From: Pontibacter sp. SGAir0037
GTDB lineage: Bacteria; Bacteroidota; Bacteroidia; Cytophagales; Hymenobacteraceae
Assembly (NCBI RefSeq): GCF_005491705.1
Contig: NZ_CP028092.1
Coordinates: 2,294,001 to 2,358,000 of the forward strand
DNA length: 64,000 nucleotides
Direction: 5' to 3'
Positions 7,399 to 15,273 of the stretch are shown here, piece by piece. Position 1 is the stretch's first letter. Each line of letters begins with the position of its first letter. The position numbers and the translations under genes are program-made. The notes below the pieces were generated by a model. It worked only from the letters and a program-made list of their open reading frames with translations, made no database searches and was not told the origin of the DNA.

Positions 7399-8616
7399 TT
7401 ATTTTTTAGCAATACGGTATAGCCTGCCCTGGTCGGTAATAGCATATAAGGCACCGTCTTTGCCCTGAGTAATGTCGCGGAAGCGCTGGCGTTCCTCGGT
7501 CAGCAAACGTTCTTCGCCTGTTACACGGTTGTTTTCCAGCACCAGCCGTACAATGTGCATTCCACTGAGGGCACTGATAAAGAGATTGTTCTTCCATTCA
7601 GGAATCTGGTTGCCCGCATAAAACGTCATTCCGCTGGGCGATACAGAAGGATCCCAATAGTAGACAGGCTGCTCCAGGCCTTGCTGCTGCTGTTTGTTTT
7701 CTCCTATCTTATTGCCGCCATATTCGATCCCATAGGTAATCAGCGGCCATCCGTAATTCTTGCCAGCCTCAATTCGGTTCAGTTCATCTCCACCCCGGGG
7801 GCCGAACTCGTTTTCCCATAAATCGCCGGTCTCCGGGTGAAAAGCCAACCCTTGCACATTGCGGTGTCCGTATGAATAAATTTCTGGTCGGGCTCCCTGT
7901 GTTTTGGCGTATGGATTGTTTGCTGCTGGCTTGCCCTCAGTTGTAATCCGGATAATTTTGCCCAGGCCCGACTCCAGCGACTGTGCCTGTGGCCGTGTTT
8001 CGAGGTCGGAGCGTTCGCCGGTGCTTACGAGCAGGTTGCCCTGGCGATCGAACAGAATACGACCACCATAGTGCAGGTTGCCTTTATAGGCAGGTGTAGC
8101 GCGGTAAATAACGGTTGCACCTTCCACTTTTTTTTCGTCGGAAGAAAGTTTACCCTTGGCTACTGCCGTCAGGTTACCATCGTTTCCAGGCTCTGAAAAT
8201 ACCCAATATACCATCCGGTTCTTACTGAAGTTCGGATCAAGGGCAATACCCAGTAACCCTCCCTGGCCCGATTGGTGCACCGCAGGTAAACCAGTAATTG
8301 GTTCGCTCACTTTTCCATCCTGGGTTACGATGCGCAGGTTTCCGGCTTTTTCAGTCAGGATCAGGCGTCCGTCTGGTAAACTGGTAATGCCCCAGGGTAG
8401 TTTCAGCGAGCTGGTTACCACCTTGCCTTCGTAGCTGGCAGTAGTTTTTACACCCGCCACACGGGTTTGCCCGGCAAAAGAAGGAGTGTTTTCAGGTGAA
8501 TTAGCAGTTTTAGTTTCAACAGCAGGCAATCCGCCACTGTGCTGCGAAAAGGCAACAGGACAGGCACTAAACACCAGCGCTACCGCAGTGGTGCAAACTG
8601 AAAGGGTTTTTATCAT
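7399..8616 (-). CDS. PQQ-dependent soluble aldose sugar dehydrogenase-like protein
   Basis: 405 residues: signal peptide (to about 24, S-A-C-P-V-A-F-S-Q), a linker, then a six-bladed beta-propeller of the sGDH/Asd (YliI) family. Diagnostic stretches are L-P-W-G-I-T-S-L-P-D-G-R (blade 1), G-Q-G-G-L-L-G-I-A-L-D-P, N-L-H-Y-G-G-R-I-L-F-D, Y-S-Y-G-H-R-N-V-Q-G-L and W-E-N-E-F-G-P-R-G-G-D-E-L-N, which carry the PQQ- and calcium-binding His, Arg and Asp positions of the family. The protein would oxidise aldose sugars in the periplasm and pass electrons to the quinone pool or a cytochrome. No PQQ biosynthesis gene (pqqA-E) is in the window. A TATCTTTG -7 box lies upstream on the minus strand at 8746-8753. 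Confidence 0.9.
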   Translation of the reverse strand: MIKTLSVCTTAVALVFSACPVAFSQHSGGLPAVETKTANSPENTPSFAGQTRVAGVKTTASYEGKVVTSSLKLPWGITSLPDGRLILTEKAGNLRIVTQDGKVSEPITGLPAVHQSGQGGLLGIALDPNFSKNRMVYWVFSEPGNDGNLTAVAKGKLSSDEKKVEGATVIYRATPAYKGNLHYGGRILFDRQGNLLVSTGERSDLETRPQAQSLESGLGKIIRITTEGKPAANNPYAKTQGARPEIYSYGHRNVQGLAFHPETGDLWENEFGPRGGDELNRIEAGKNYGWPLITYGIEYGGNKIGENKQQQQGLEQPVYYWDPSVSPSGMTFYAGNQIPEWKNNLFISALSGMHIVRLVLENNRVTGEERLLTEERQRFRDITQGKDGALYAITDQGRLYRIAKK

Positions 8617-8745
8617 AGTGAAAAGAATTATATATCCGTAAATAGCAGTGTGTATTCCCGATTAAATGATCAATAAAAAGAATAACAGCTCCAAAACTAC
8701 GAAGATGTAGGCTTAATAGCATTTTTATAGCTGTAACAATACGTA

Positions 8746-8753
8746 CAAAGATA
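8746..8753 (-). promoter_or_regulatory. Candidate -7 promoter box for the sugar dehydrogenase gene
   Basis: Minus-strand TATCTTTG is an exact TAnnTTTG match 130 bases upstream of the start; a second match (TAGTTTTG) lies at 8692-8699. No clear -33 element is visible for either. Confidence 0.35.
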
Positions 8754-8780
8754 ACTATTTGTGGCGAGGAGAAGCTGCTG

Positions 8781-8812
8781 AAAAAAAGGTAGCACCAGAC
8801 CTGGCACTACCT
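8781..8812 (-). terminator. Intrinsic terminator on the minus strand
   Basis: On the minus strand AGGTAG-N2-CCAG-N2-CTGG-N2-CTACCT (8812-8787) runs straight into seven Ts. It fits the end of the transcript of the 63-residue gene at 8997-9188, although it is 185 bases beyond the stop. Confidence 0.7.
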
Positions 8813-8837
8813 GTAGCAAATCCTGCTATTTAAACAG

Positions 8838-8866
8838 AACAGCCGCTACAAACTGCAGCGGCTGTT
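8838..8866 (+). repeat. GC-rich hairpin, near copy of the one at 5554-5578
   Basis: AACAGCCGCT (8838-8847) and AGCGGCTGTT (8857-8866), followed by T's on the plus strand. The stem and part of the loop match the hairpin at 5554-5578 in the same orientation. No plus-strand gene ends nearby, so its role as a terminator is unclear. Confidence 0.5.
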
Positions 8867-8996
8867 TTTATGACTAAAGAGGAAGCAATGCCTGCTTCGT
8901 ACTCTTTTTAGGCTTATTCTGATAAAAAAGCATTAGCACTGGTTGTGCAGGCAATCAGCCCATCACAGGACTAACACCACAGAGATTGCTCTCTGG

Positions 8997-9188
8997 TTAG
9001 CCTTTTTTACCGAGGTAGATGCTGTAGCCTACTAATCCTGCTGCAGCAGCTAGCAATAAATATTGCTTCTGCTTAACAGGCAGCTTTTTATAGAAATCAA
9101 GCCCTTTGGTCGGATCATTCATAATTTCTTTTACCTGCGCCGGCTCATCCACAAGGCTTTGAAGTGTTTTTTCGCTGTTGTTTTCCAT
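8997..9188 (-). CDS. Small single-pass membrane protein, unknown
   Basis: 63 residues. The N-terminal two thirds are charged and helical (E-N-N-S-E-K-T-L-Q-S-L-V-D-E-P), then a short hydrophobic helix (Y-L-L-L-A-A-A-A-G-L-V-G-Y-S-I-Y-L) and a basic G-K-K-G end, so the N terminus most likely faces the periplasm or lies on the membrane with the tail inside. I do not recognise a family. It is followed by a short hairpin (8980-8995) and a strong minus-strand terminator (8781-8812), and preceded 59 bases away by another small membrane protein on the same strand; the two may form a small operon. The clean frame, typical start context and terminator favour a real gene. Confidence 0.55.
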   Translation of the reverse strand: MENNSEKTLQSLVDEPAQVKEIMNDPTKGLDFYKKLPVKQKQYLLLAAAAGLVGYSIYLGKKG

Positions 9189-9247
9189 AGTTAAATGTTT
9201 TAATGTTTTATTCTAGATACGTTCTTAAAGCTTAATAGATGTATTGT

Positions 9248-9556
9248 TTAGCGGCGGGATATAGAGAAAGCGATGTATAGCACCAGTACCACACCACCCA
9301 AGCGGTCTATGCGCGCCATTACTTTGCTGGTCTCTTCGTGCCAGCGTACATCCGACAGATGCCCCACCACATAGCTGGTAACCACTCCTACTGCCACACC
9401 TCCGAATGCCAGCAGCCAGCCAATTACCTCTGTCGCCACATCATACAATACAATACCGCACATAACTATCAGGATGCACAGAAACATGCGCAACCGGAAA
9501 ATCAGCTTCTTATCGATGTGCTGTTTGGGAAGCCTCTGCTTGTGTACATTTTTCAA
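9248..9556 (-). CDS. Small membrane protein, unknown
   Basis: 102 residues with a basic N terminus (K-N-V-H-K-Q-R-L-P-K-Q) and three hydrophobic segments: about 24-40 (M-F-L-C-I-L-I-V-M-C-G-I-V-L), 45-66 (V-I-G-W-L-L-A-F-G-G-V-A-V-G-V) and 86-99 (G-G-V-V-L-V-L-Y-I-A-F-S-I). It ends in S-R-R. I do not recognise a family. It lies upstream of the 63-residue membrane protein on the same strand with a 59-base gap, and is possibly co-transcribed with it. The opposite strand also carries an open frame, but that one has a random-looking composition. Confidence 0.55.
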   Translation of the reverse strand: MKNVHKQRLPKQHIDKKLIFRLRMFLCILIVMCGIVLYDVATEVIGWLLAFGGVAVGVVTSYVVGHLSDVRWHEETSKVMARIDRLGGVVLVLYIAFSISRR

Positions 9557-9674
9557 TGAAATAAAATTTTAATTACGCGCCCTGGTAGCTGGCTGCGGTA
9601 AGACAAACATGAATCCAATGTAGTTAGCATTTGCACTAACATACGCAAAAGAGTTATTAAGAGCGTTAAAGCCT

Positions 9675-9798
9675 TAAATTTGTAGCGTTCCCTTTTCGTT
9701 TTCAAACTTATAGCCGCCGCCACAAGTGCAGACACTCGCGGGAGCTACGCACGCCGCGAGGTCTTGTGAAGCCTGGGCCGGTAAAGGGCACAGGCTTC
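9675..9798 (+). ncRNA. Candidate structured RNA (GC-rich, nested hairpins), unproven
   Basis: Between two minus-strand genes lies an island richer in GC than its surroundings. A plus-strand TAAATTTG box sits at 9675-9682. Downstream are an outer pairing CACAAG (9721-9726) with CTTGTG (9763-9768), an inner CGCGG/CCGCG pairing, and a hairpin GAAGCCTG (9768-9775) with CAGGCTTC (9791-9798). The last hairpin also touches the stop codon of the ABC gene, so it could simply be part of that gene's 3' end on the minus strand. No known RNA signature was recognised. Confidence 0.2.
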
Positions 9799-11545
9799 AG
9801 ATCCTGGCCTGGTACGTATACAACTGGTAATACCGCCCCTGCTTCCCGAGCAGTTCCTCGTGCCTGCCCTGTTCCACAATCCGGCCCTGCTCAATTACCA
9901 GTATCTGGTCGGCCTGACGGATGGTGCTCAAGCGATGGGCAATGACGAAGGTGGTGCGGCCCTGCATCAGGGTTTTAAGGCTGGCCTGTATCAAACTTTC
10001 GCTTTCGGTGTCGAGGTTAGAGGTGGCTTCGTCCAGGATCAGGATGCGCGGATCGGCCAGGATGGCGCGGGCGATGGCAATGCGCTGCCGCTGCCCTCCC
10101 GAAAGCTTCACACCCCGCTCCCCGATCAGGGTGTCCAGCCCTTCCGGAAAGCGATTGGTAAACTCCTGCACGTGCGCTGCCTCTACCGCCTGCATAAGTT
10201 GTGCTTCGGTGGCCCGGGGGCGCGGGAAAAGAATGTTCTGGCGGATCGTACCTTCAAACAGGAAATCGTCCTGCAGTACCACCCCCAGCTGACTGCGGTA
10301 GCTCTGCAAACTGATGCTTTGCAGGTCTTGTCCGTCTACGGTAATAGTACCGCTATCCGGATTCAGAAAAGAAGCAGCCAGACCGGCAATGGTAGTTTTA
10401 CCCGAGCCAGAGGTACCAACCAGAGCTGTCACTGAACCGGCAGGTGCTTTAAAGCTTACGCCTTTCACCACGTCTTTTCCTGTTTCGTAGGCAAAGGCAA
10501 CTTTTTCAAAAACAATATCGCCTTGGATATGGTTGAGTTGCAGCGTTCTTTGCCCGGTGGCATCTTCCAGAGGTGTATTAAGGATTTCCTGCGTACGATC
10601 AAGGCCGGCAAAGGCTTCGGTAAACTGGCTCCCGATATTGCTCATCTGCAAGATAGGAGCAATCATGAAACCCAGGTATAGCGTAAAGGCTACAAAATCA
10701 CCATAAGAAAGCTGGTCGCTGATGATTTGATAGGCGCCTATGCCCATAATGCCGGCAGAAGCCAGCCCTAGCAGCAAGGTAGCCGAGGAGGTAACCAGGC
10801 TGGTGGTGATCAGGCTCTTTTTCACGTTCAGGAACAGCCGTGTTACACCATCTTCAAAGGTCCTGATCTCCTGCTCCTCCGCATTAAACCCTTTGATCAC
10901 CCGCACACCACCCAAGGTTTCAGTCAGGCGGCCCGTTACCTCGGCATTAATCACACCCCGCTCTCTGAAGATTGGCCGTATCTTCCCGAAAGCCTTCAGC
11001 GAGATCAGCCCGAAAATAACCACCGGGAACAGCACATACAAAGTCATGAGCGGACTGATAACGATGAGCAGCACCAGGCAGATAAGCGAAGTCAGTACGC
11101 CACCGATCATCTGGGCAAAGCCAGTACCTACCAGGTTTCGCACACCTTCCACATCCGTCATGATGCGTGATACCAGTTCGCCTGTTTTAGTATTATCGAA
11201 AAAGCGGATAGGTAGCTGGATGATATGCCGCTGTACTTTGGCCCGCAGCTGCGAAATCAGGTGCTGTGCCTCCACACTCAGAATCTGCGTTAAGGCAAAA
11301 GAGGTAACCGCCTGTATAACAATACCCGCTACCACAGCGCCAAGCAGCCACCAGAGCATGTTCAGGTCGCGGTTCGGAATTACATCGTCGAGCAGGTACT
11401 TACTGGCTCCCGGCACTACCAGGCCTGCCAGGCGGCTTATCACGATCAGTACCAGCCCTACGACCAGATATTTTCTTCGGGGCCAGATGATGGTTTTAAA
11501 AACCTCCCCTAATGTGACATTCTGAAGCTTTTTTGATTTCGGCAT
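9797..11545 (-). CDS. ABC exporter, MsbA-like half-transporter (permease fused to ATPase)
   Basis: 582 residues: six membrane helices in the first 320 or so, then a nucleotide-binding domain with Walker A G-T-S-G-S-G-K-T-T, a Q-loop, ABC signature L-S-G-G-Q-R-Q-R, Walker B I-L-I-L-D-E-A-T and H-loop V-I-A-H-R-L-S. It should work as a homodimer in the inner membrane. This arrangement is shared by lipid A flippase MsbA, multidrug exporters and peptide exporters, and it cannot be assigned a substrate from sequence; MsbA-like annotation is common for Bacteroidota homologues. It is monocistronic with a 420-base divergent upstream region that holds a tight inverted repeat at 11743-11760. The large plus-strand frames across it are antisense shadows. 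Confidence 0.92.
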   Translation of the reverse strand: MPKSKKLQNVTLGEVFKTIIWPRRKYLVVGLVLIVISRLAGLVVPGASKYLLDDVIPNRDLNMLWWLLGAVVAGIVIQAVTSFALTQILSVEAQHLISQLRAKVQRHIIQLPIRFFDNTKTGELVSRIMTDVEGVRNLVGTGFAQMIGGVLTSLICLVLLIVISPLMTLYVLFPVVIFGLISLKAFGKIRPIFRERGVINAEVTGRLTETLGGVRVIKGFNAEEQEIRTFEDGVTRLFLNVKKSLITTSLVTSSATLLLGLASAGIMGIGAYQIISDQLSYGDFVAFTLYLGFMIAPILQMSNIGSQFTEAFAGLDRTQEILNTPLEDATGQRTLQLNHIQGDIVFEKVAFAYETGKDVVKGVSFKAPAGSVTALVGTSGSGKTTIAGLAASFLNPDSGTITVDGQDLQSISLQSYRSQLGVVLQDDFLFEGTIRQNILFPRPRATEAQLMQAVEAAHVQEFTNRFPEGLDTLIGERGVKLSGGQRQRIAIARAILADPRILILDEATSNLDTESESLIQASLKTLMQGRTTFVIAHRLSTIRQADQILVIEQGRIVEQGRHEELLGKQGRYYQLYTYQARI

Positions 11546-11742
11546 AGGCGTAGCGGAAGCAAGAATTTGAGTGCATCATGTTGTAGAGCCAAGGCTCTTT
11601 TGCTGCTTGCGCTGTGAAATTTACTACAAATTAATTTAGCTCCACTTTTTTATCCTCCTGAAAAAGTTCTGATAGCTGCCAGATATTATAAAGTACCGTT
11701 AAAATAAAAGCGGCTCCCCCGGTCAGCGGTTTTACATACGAT

Positions 11743-11760
11743 ACGTATACCTGTATACGT
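11743..11760. promoter_or_regulatory. Perfect 8-bp dyad, operator-like
   Basis: ACGTATAC-CT-GTATACGT in the divergent region between the ABC exporter and the small membrane protein. Size and symmetry fit a dimeric regulator site (TetR or MarR size); no regulator gene is adjacent. Confidence 0.35.
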
Positions 11761-11855
11761 TAGCAAACAGATGCTATATATTCTTGGTTAAACCATAAGG
11801 TGACTCATGAAGCAGTTACTGAAGTTTGAAACGAAAAGGCATACCTAAAAATGGG

Positions 11856-11863
11856 TATATTTG
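11856..11863 (+). promoter_or_regulatory. Candidate -7 box TATATTTG
   Basis: An exact TAnnTTTG match upstream of the membrane-protein gene at 11968. Transcription would begin near 11870, next to a 27-codon open frame (11872-11955) that could be a leader peptide or chance. No good -33 element. Confidence 0.35.
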
Positions 11864-11967
11864 CTAAAAATATGAACATAGAGCGAAAGATTATTGCTTT
11901 ATATTTTCATATATATTATTTTTGGAATGTACTTATATTATTTAGAAATATATAAACCTAGCGTCTT

Positions 11968-12306
11968 ATGACACCTATTGTTTTCTTTGCCTGTCATGTA
12001 GCCAGTTTTAGTCTTATTAACCTGATATTTTATAAGAGGTATTTCGAGTCGAAGAGCGTAAACGAGTTCCAGATTCTCTTCTACTATGTTCTGATATGTG
12101 TGCTGCCTTATACTGTAGGCAATCTGCTGGTTGAGGCCATCCTGCTGTATTACCCTGACTTCCTGCAAATGAATTCATCTGTTACCTATGAATTCAATTT
12201 CCTTCCCAAAATACTGTACCACTTATATTTTGCCTATGTCATTTTGTACCTGGTGTTATCTAAAAAAGATATCTACCTGCTGGGCAAGAAGATTTCGCTG
12301 GATTAA
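11968..12306 (+). CDS. Small polytopic membrane protein, unknown
   Basis: 112 residues with about three membrane helices: T-P-I-V-F-F-A-C-H-V-A-S-F-S-L-I (2-20), I-L-F-Y-Y-V-L-I-C-V-L-P-Y-T-V (38-58) and L-Y-H-L-Y-F-A-Y-V-I-L-Y-L-V-L (85-100). The C terminus is K-K-I-S-L-D. I do not recognise a family. A very strong terminator follows 45 bases after the stop, and the frame holds together over AT-rich sequence, which supports a real gene. Divergent from the ABC exporter, but no functional link is implied. Confidence 0.55.
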   Translation: MTPIVFFACHVASFSLINLIFYKRYFESKSVNEFQILFYYVLICVLPYTVGNLLVEAILLYYPDFLQMNSSVTYEFNFLPKILYHLYFAYVILYLVLSKKDIYLLGKKISLD

Positions 12307-12351
12307 ATTAAGTAGTAGCGCAAGAAAGGCTTACCAAGAGCAGCCACGCAT

Positions 12352-12397
12352 AAAACAGCGAAGCCTGCCGGTCTAAACCGGCAGGCTTCGCTGTTTT
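12352..12397. terminator. Bidirectional terminator, 21-bp perfect arms
   Basis: Perfect 21-base arms at 12352-12372 and 12377-12397 with a CTAA loop, flanked by A and T runs, between convergent genes ending at 12306 and 12417. Confidence 0.9.
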
Positions 12398-12416
12398 AAT
12401 AGGTAATATAAGTTAT

Positions 12417-13211
12417 TTATACCATTCTGGTAACCGGCTCGGCAGGTGTATCATTTGCCTGCAGCCAGTCATATACATAAGCAGCCACAGCCTCCCAGCC
12501 AGGCTCACCACAGATAAAGTGGCTTCTGTCGGGGAACATTTTGTAAGCTGTAACGCTGCCTGCATCGGAATAAGCCTTGTAATTCTTCTCGGTTAGAGAA
12601 GCTGGTATAATCTGGTCTTTTTCTCCTGCAATTAAAAGCAGAGGCGGGTGCGCCAGGTCCAGGTCTATTCTACCGGCAGACCCCATACAATCGCGCAGTA
12701 CGTTCCGGCTATCGTGCGTAGCAAACATTTCAAACGCCATGCGGGCCTGTTCTTCGCTCAAGGTATTGGCAAATGCCCCATGAAAAGTCTCTGCATCCAT
12801 AAAAATAGGATCATCACCTTTTAAAGGATTGGTTATAATGGCACTGTTTTTAAAGAATCCCCAGTCAAAATCAAGCATAGCATTCGGCGCTACTGAATCT
12901 ATGGCTACCCCCATATCCAGGTACCCTCTGTTAGCTAGCAACTGCACTACCAGGCCCCCAACGGAATGACCTATCATAACAGGCTTCTCGTCCATATCCA
13001 GCACCAGCCTCTCAATAGAAGTAACTACCTCATCCAGGGCAAGCTTTCCTAATCCGGCTGGCGGATTTTGTCTTAAATCAGCAGGTTCTCCCTCGTGCAG
13101 GGGCCAGGCAGGAGCAATACAGTTATATCCTTTTTTACTAAAAAATTCTATCCAATTGAGCCAGCTTTTCGGGTTCTGGAACATCCCGTGTACAAAAATG
13201 ATGGTTTTCAT
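12417..13211 (-). CDS. Alpha/beta hydrolase (lysophospholipase-like)
   Basis: 264 residues. V-H-G-M-F-Q-N at 7-13 forms the oxyanion region, the nucleophile elbow is G-H-S-V-G-G (Ser near residue 83), the acid is in A-G-E-K-D-Q-I-I-P, and the catalytic His is in D-R-S-H-F-I-C-G-E-P-G-W. There is no signal peptide, so the enzyme is cytoplasmic. The W-x-E-F-F-x-x-x-G-Y pattern after the first motif and the compact cap resemble Bacteroidota hydrolases annotated as lysophospholipase or AB hydrolase-1; the substrate is not predictable. Monocistronic. A plus-strand frame overlapping its 5' end has no support. Confidence 0.88.
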   Translation of the reverse strand: MKTIIFVHGMFQNPKSWLNWIEFFSKKGYNCIAPAWPLHEGEPADLRQNPPAGLGKLALDEVVTSIERLVLDMDEKPVMIGHSVGGLVVQLLANRGYLDMGVAIDSVAPNAMLDFDWGFFKNSAIITNPLKGDDPIFMDAETFHGAFANTLSEEQARMAFEMFATHDSRNVLRDCMGSAGRIDLDLAHPPLLLIAGEKDQIIPASLTEKNYKAYSDAGSVTAYKMFPDRSHFICGEPGWEAVAAYVYDWLQANDTPAEPVTRMV

Positions 13212-13542
13212 AGTTTTTATTTTTCGTGTCTGCTATATACGATGTATAAACATTTAACAGTTTTTACAATCAGAAACTTTCAATACCGGAATACTTTCCT
13301 GCCAGCCAGTTCAAACATCAGCAGAGATTTTCGCGTGCCACTGTTATGCCTCCTATAGCCATTTATAAACCACATATCATAAAAAAAGCCCGGCATAGGC
13401 CGGGCTCCTTCAACTACAAAATGTGTCTGATAAACTATACTCTACCACTTCGATTAGTAAATATAAGCTCCTGAATGCAATGAAACCTATTTCTACTATT
13501 GTTCTGGTAAAGGCCTTGTACTAGCTTATACCGGACTTAAGG
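13212..13542. other. Intergenic region with one terminator
   Basis: AT-rich spacer between two minus-strand genes. It contains the terminator at 13381-13406 and the promoter region of the hydrolase; I see no gene. Confidence 0.5.
13381..13406 (-). terminator. Intrinsic terminator of the metallopeptidase gene
   Basis: AGCCCGGC (13387-13394) pairs with GCCGGGCT (13399-13406); on the minus strand the hairpin is followed by a run of seven or more Ts. About 135 bases past the stop at 13543. Confidence 0.85.
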
Positions 13543-14793
13543 TTAAGCCCAGTTTCTGCCATACATAATGATCTGCTCCAGTTCAGTCTGGAATTTCAGT
13601 ATATCATCATAAATAGCTTTCAACTCAGGAGTAGCCAGGCTTGCTTTCGCTTCGGCAGCACCGATGTTGTTGGCTATAATGTCGTTATAAGCAGCCATAA
13701 ACAACGCATGCATCTGGTCCGCCGTTAAGATATGACCTTTCGGCATAGTCTGGTCGGCAATAATATTTCCCAGACGGGCAGCAGCCAGGCGCTGGTTAGG
13801 TGTGCCATGGTGGCCGGAAGAAGTAAAGCTGCAATCTCCTATGTTGTAGAACAGCTGCAGGAACTCAGCAGTTTTTTTCCAGTTGTAGGTTGCACCACGC
13901 TTATGAGTCAGGTAATAACCTGTAAAGAAATCTGCTTCTAACTCTGTCAGGCGGGTAGCTTCAGGAGTATTTTGCGCCATGCCGGCATACCATCTGCTAT
14001 AGTTGTTAAACTGCACCTGGTGGCCCCATTCGTGTCCTAAAATACCGGCAAAAGTAACCTGCTCGTCTACTCCGGCATCAGTCATAATTTTTACAATACC
14101 GTCGCCAATCACAATCATATCGCCGGAAGTGGCAAAGCCATCAAGAGACAGTAAAGGTGTTGCCTGGAACACTTGGCTTGGCATGATGATATTTTCGATG
14201 ATAAAATCGGCATTGGCATAGGCCTGTGCAGGCGTTAAGCCAGCAAAGTTTATATACACCGCAGCAATGGCATCTCTGTTCTGCAGGGTGCTGGTATGCT
14301 GCCCGATCAGGCTTACTTCATCCGGCATGTTCCAGAAAGACTCCAGGTTGCGCTTATGCTTTGCTGCAAAGTTTGTTAACTGGCCATTCGCTCCGAAATA
14401 CTGCTTCGAAGTATCCAGGTATGTATACAACTGATTAATGGTGGCCATCAGGTCATACCACTCCCACTCCAGCGCACCAAACTGAAGTGCATACGGATTA
14501 ATGGCATAATCAAATGGGGTTGGTCCACATTCACTTGGTTCAACTGCGTTTTTGGCAATGGCAGCCTGCAACTGTCCTTTCAGTTCTTTATAGGAGCAGC
14601 CTAAAAGATCTCCCGGCAAGGCATTGGCGTTAAAAGCGTACAAATTATTTCCGCTTTGCGCATCTTTAGAAGTTTGTGCTTTAAGGGTAGCTGCAGGGTT
14701 AGCCTCTAACAGGTCTTTATCTTTATCGCAGGAAAGAGTGATAAAACCAAGGGCACAGCATAACAAGGCTGTTCTGTAGTTGTTAAATTTCAT
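13543..14793 (-). CDS. Zinc metallopeptidase-like lipoprotein
   Basis: 416 residues. The lipobox is T-L-S-C with Cys22, followed by an acidic D-K-D-K-D, which in Bacteroidota can favour export to the cell surface. The catalytic motif G-H-E-W-G-H sits at 253-258 (His254, Glu255, His258), the probable third zinc ligand is in E-L-E-A-D (284-288), and a later H-G-T-P-N-Q-R is shared with YpfJ-type neutral zinc metallopeptidases. The roughly 140 residues before the His motif are poorly conserved and probably form a propeptide or extra domain. The gene is monocistronic with its own terminator. The protease call rests on the intact HExxH plus ELEAD signature; no substrate is suggested by context. 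Confidence 0.8.
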   Translation of the reverse strand: MKFNNYRTALLCCALGFITLSCDKDKDLLEANPAATLKAQTSKDAQSGNNLYAFNANALPGDLLGCSYKELKGQLQAAIAKNAVEPSECGPTPFDYAINPYALQFGALEWEWYDLMATINQLYTYLDTSKQYFGANGQLTNFAAKHKRNLESFWNMPDEVSLIGQHTSTLQNRDAIAAVYINFAGLTPAQAYANADFIIENIIMPSQVFQATPLLSLDGFATSGDMIVIGDGIVKIMTDAGVDEQVTFAGILGHEWGHQVQFNNYSRWYAGMAQNTPEATRLTELEADFFTGYYLTHKRGATYNWKKTAEFLQLFYNIGDCSFTSSGHHGTPNQRLAAARLGNIIADQTMPKGHILTADQMHALFMAAYNDIIANNIGAAEAKASLATPELKAIYDDILKFQTELEQIIMYGRNWA

Positions 14794-15273
14794 AAGCTAG
14801 AATAATGAATATGGTTTGCGATCCTAAAATAACGAAGAAAGTTTAAACTACAAATAAAATAAATCAAACATTAAGAATATTTACAATAGATTAAGCCAAT
14901 GTTAACTGGAAAGGATACAATACTCTGCCTTCACTATATAGAAGTCAATTATTCTATTTTAAACCCAATCACCCTTTGTTATCTGTTCTTATTTCCCAGC
15001 TGAATGTGCAACAGCTTTCCACTTTTTCAGGATGGAATTTTACAGTTACAGTACTACAGCACGCTTCTAAATCTAAAAAAATAAATTTGTACTTATTGGT
15101 GCTATAAAATTTTATCAAGAAGCTTTTTTTTAAACTTAACTCTCTATATTTGTGCTATAAAAGCACACAATAGCACCATCAGAATATATATAACCAAATA
15201 TAAATGAATAAGTTCTTCTAAACAGGAAGCCTTTACACTTTAGCACTTTTTAAATTTTTAGCCATTAATTCAT
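14794..15273 (+). other. Long AT-rich divergent region with promoter
   Basis: No gene is visible. TATATTTG at 15145-15152 matches the -7 consensus and would give a leader of about 115 bases for the T9SS enzyme gene. The long untranslated region may carry regulation, but I see no recognised riboswitch or strong hairpin. Confidence 0.4.

Noticed and set aside
10740..11525. 261-codon frame antisense to the ABC exporter
   Set aside because: Ser/Thr/Arg-rich composition typical of a reversed coding strand; the ABC exporter explains the bases.
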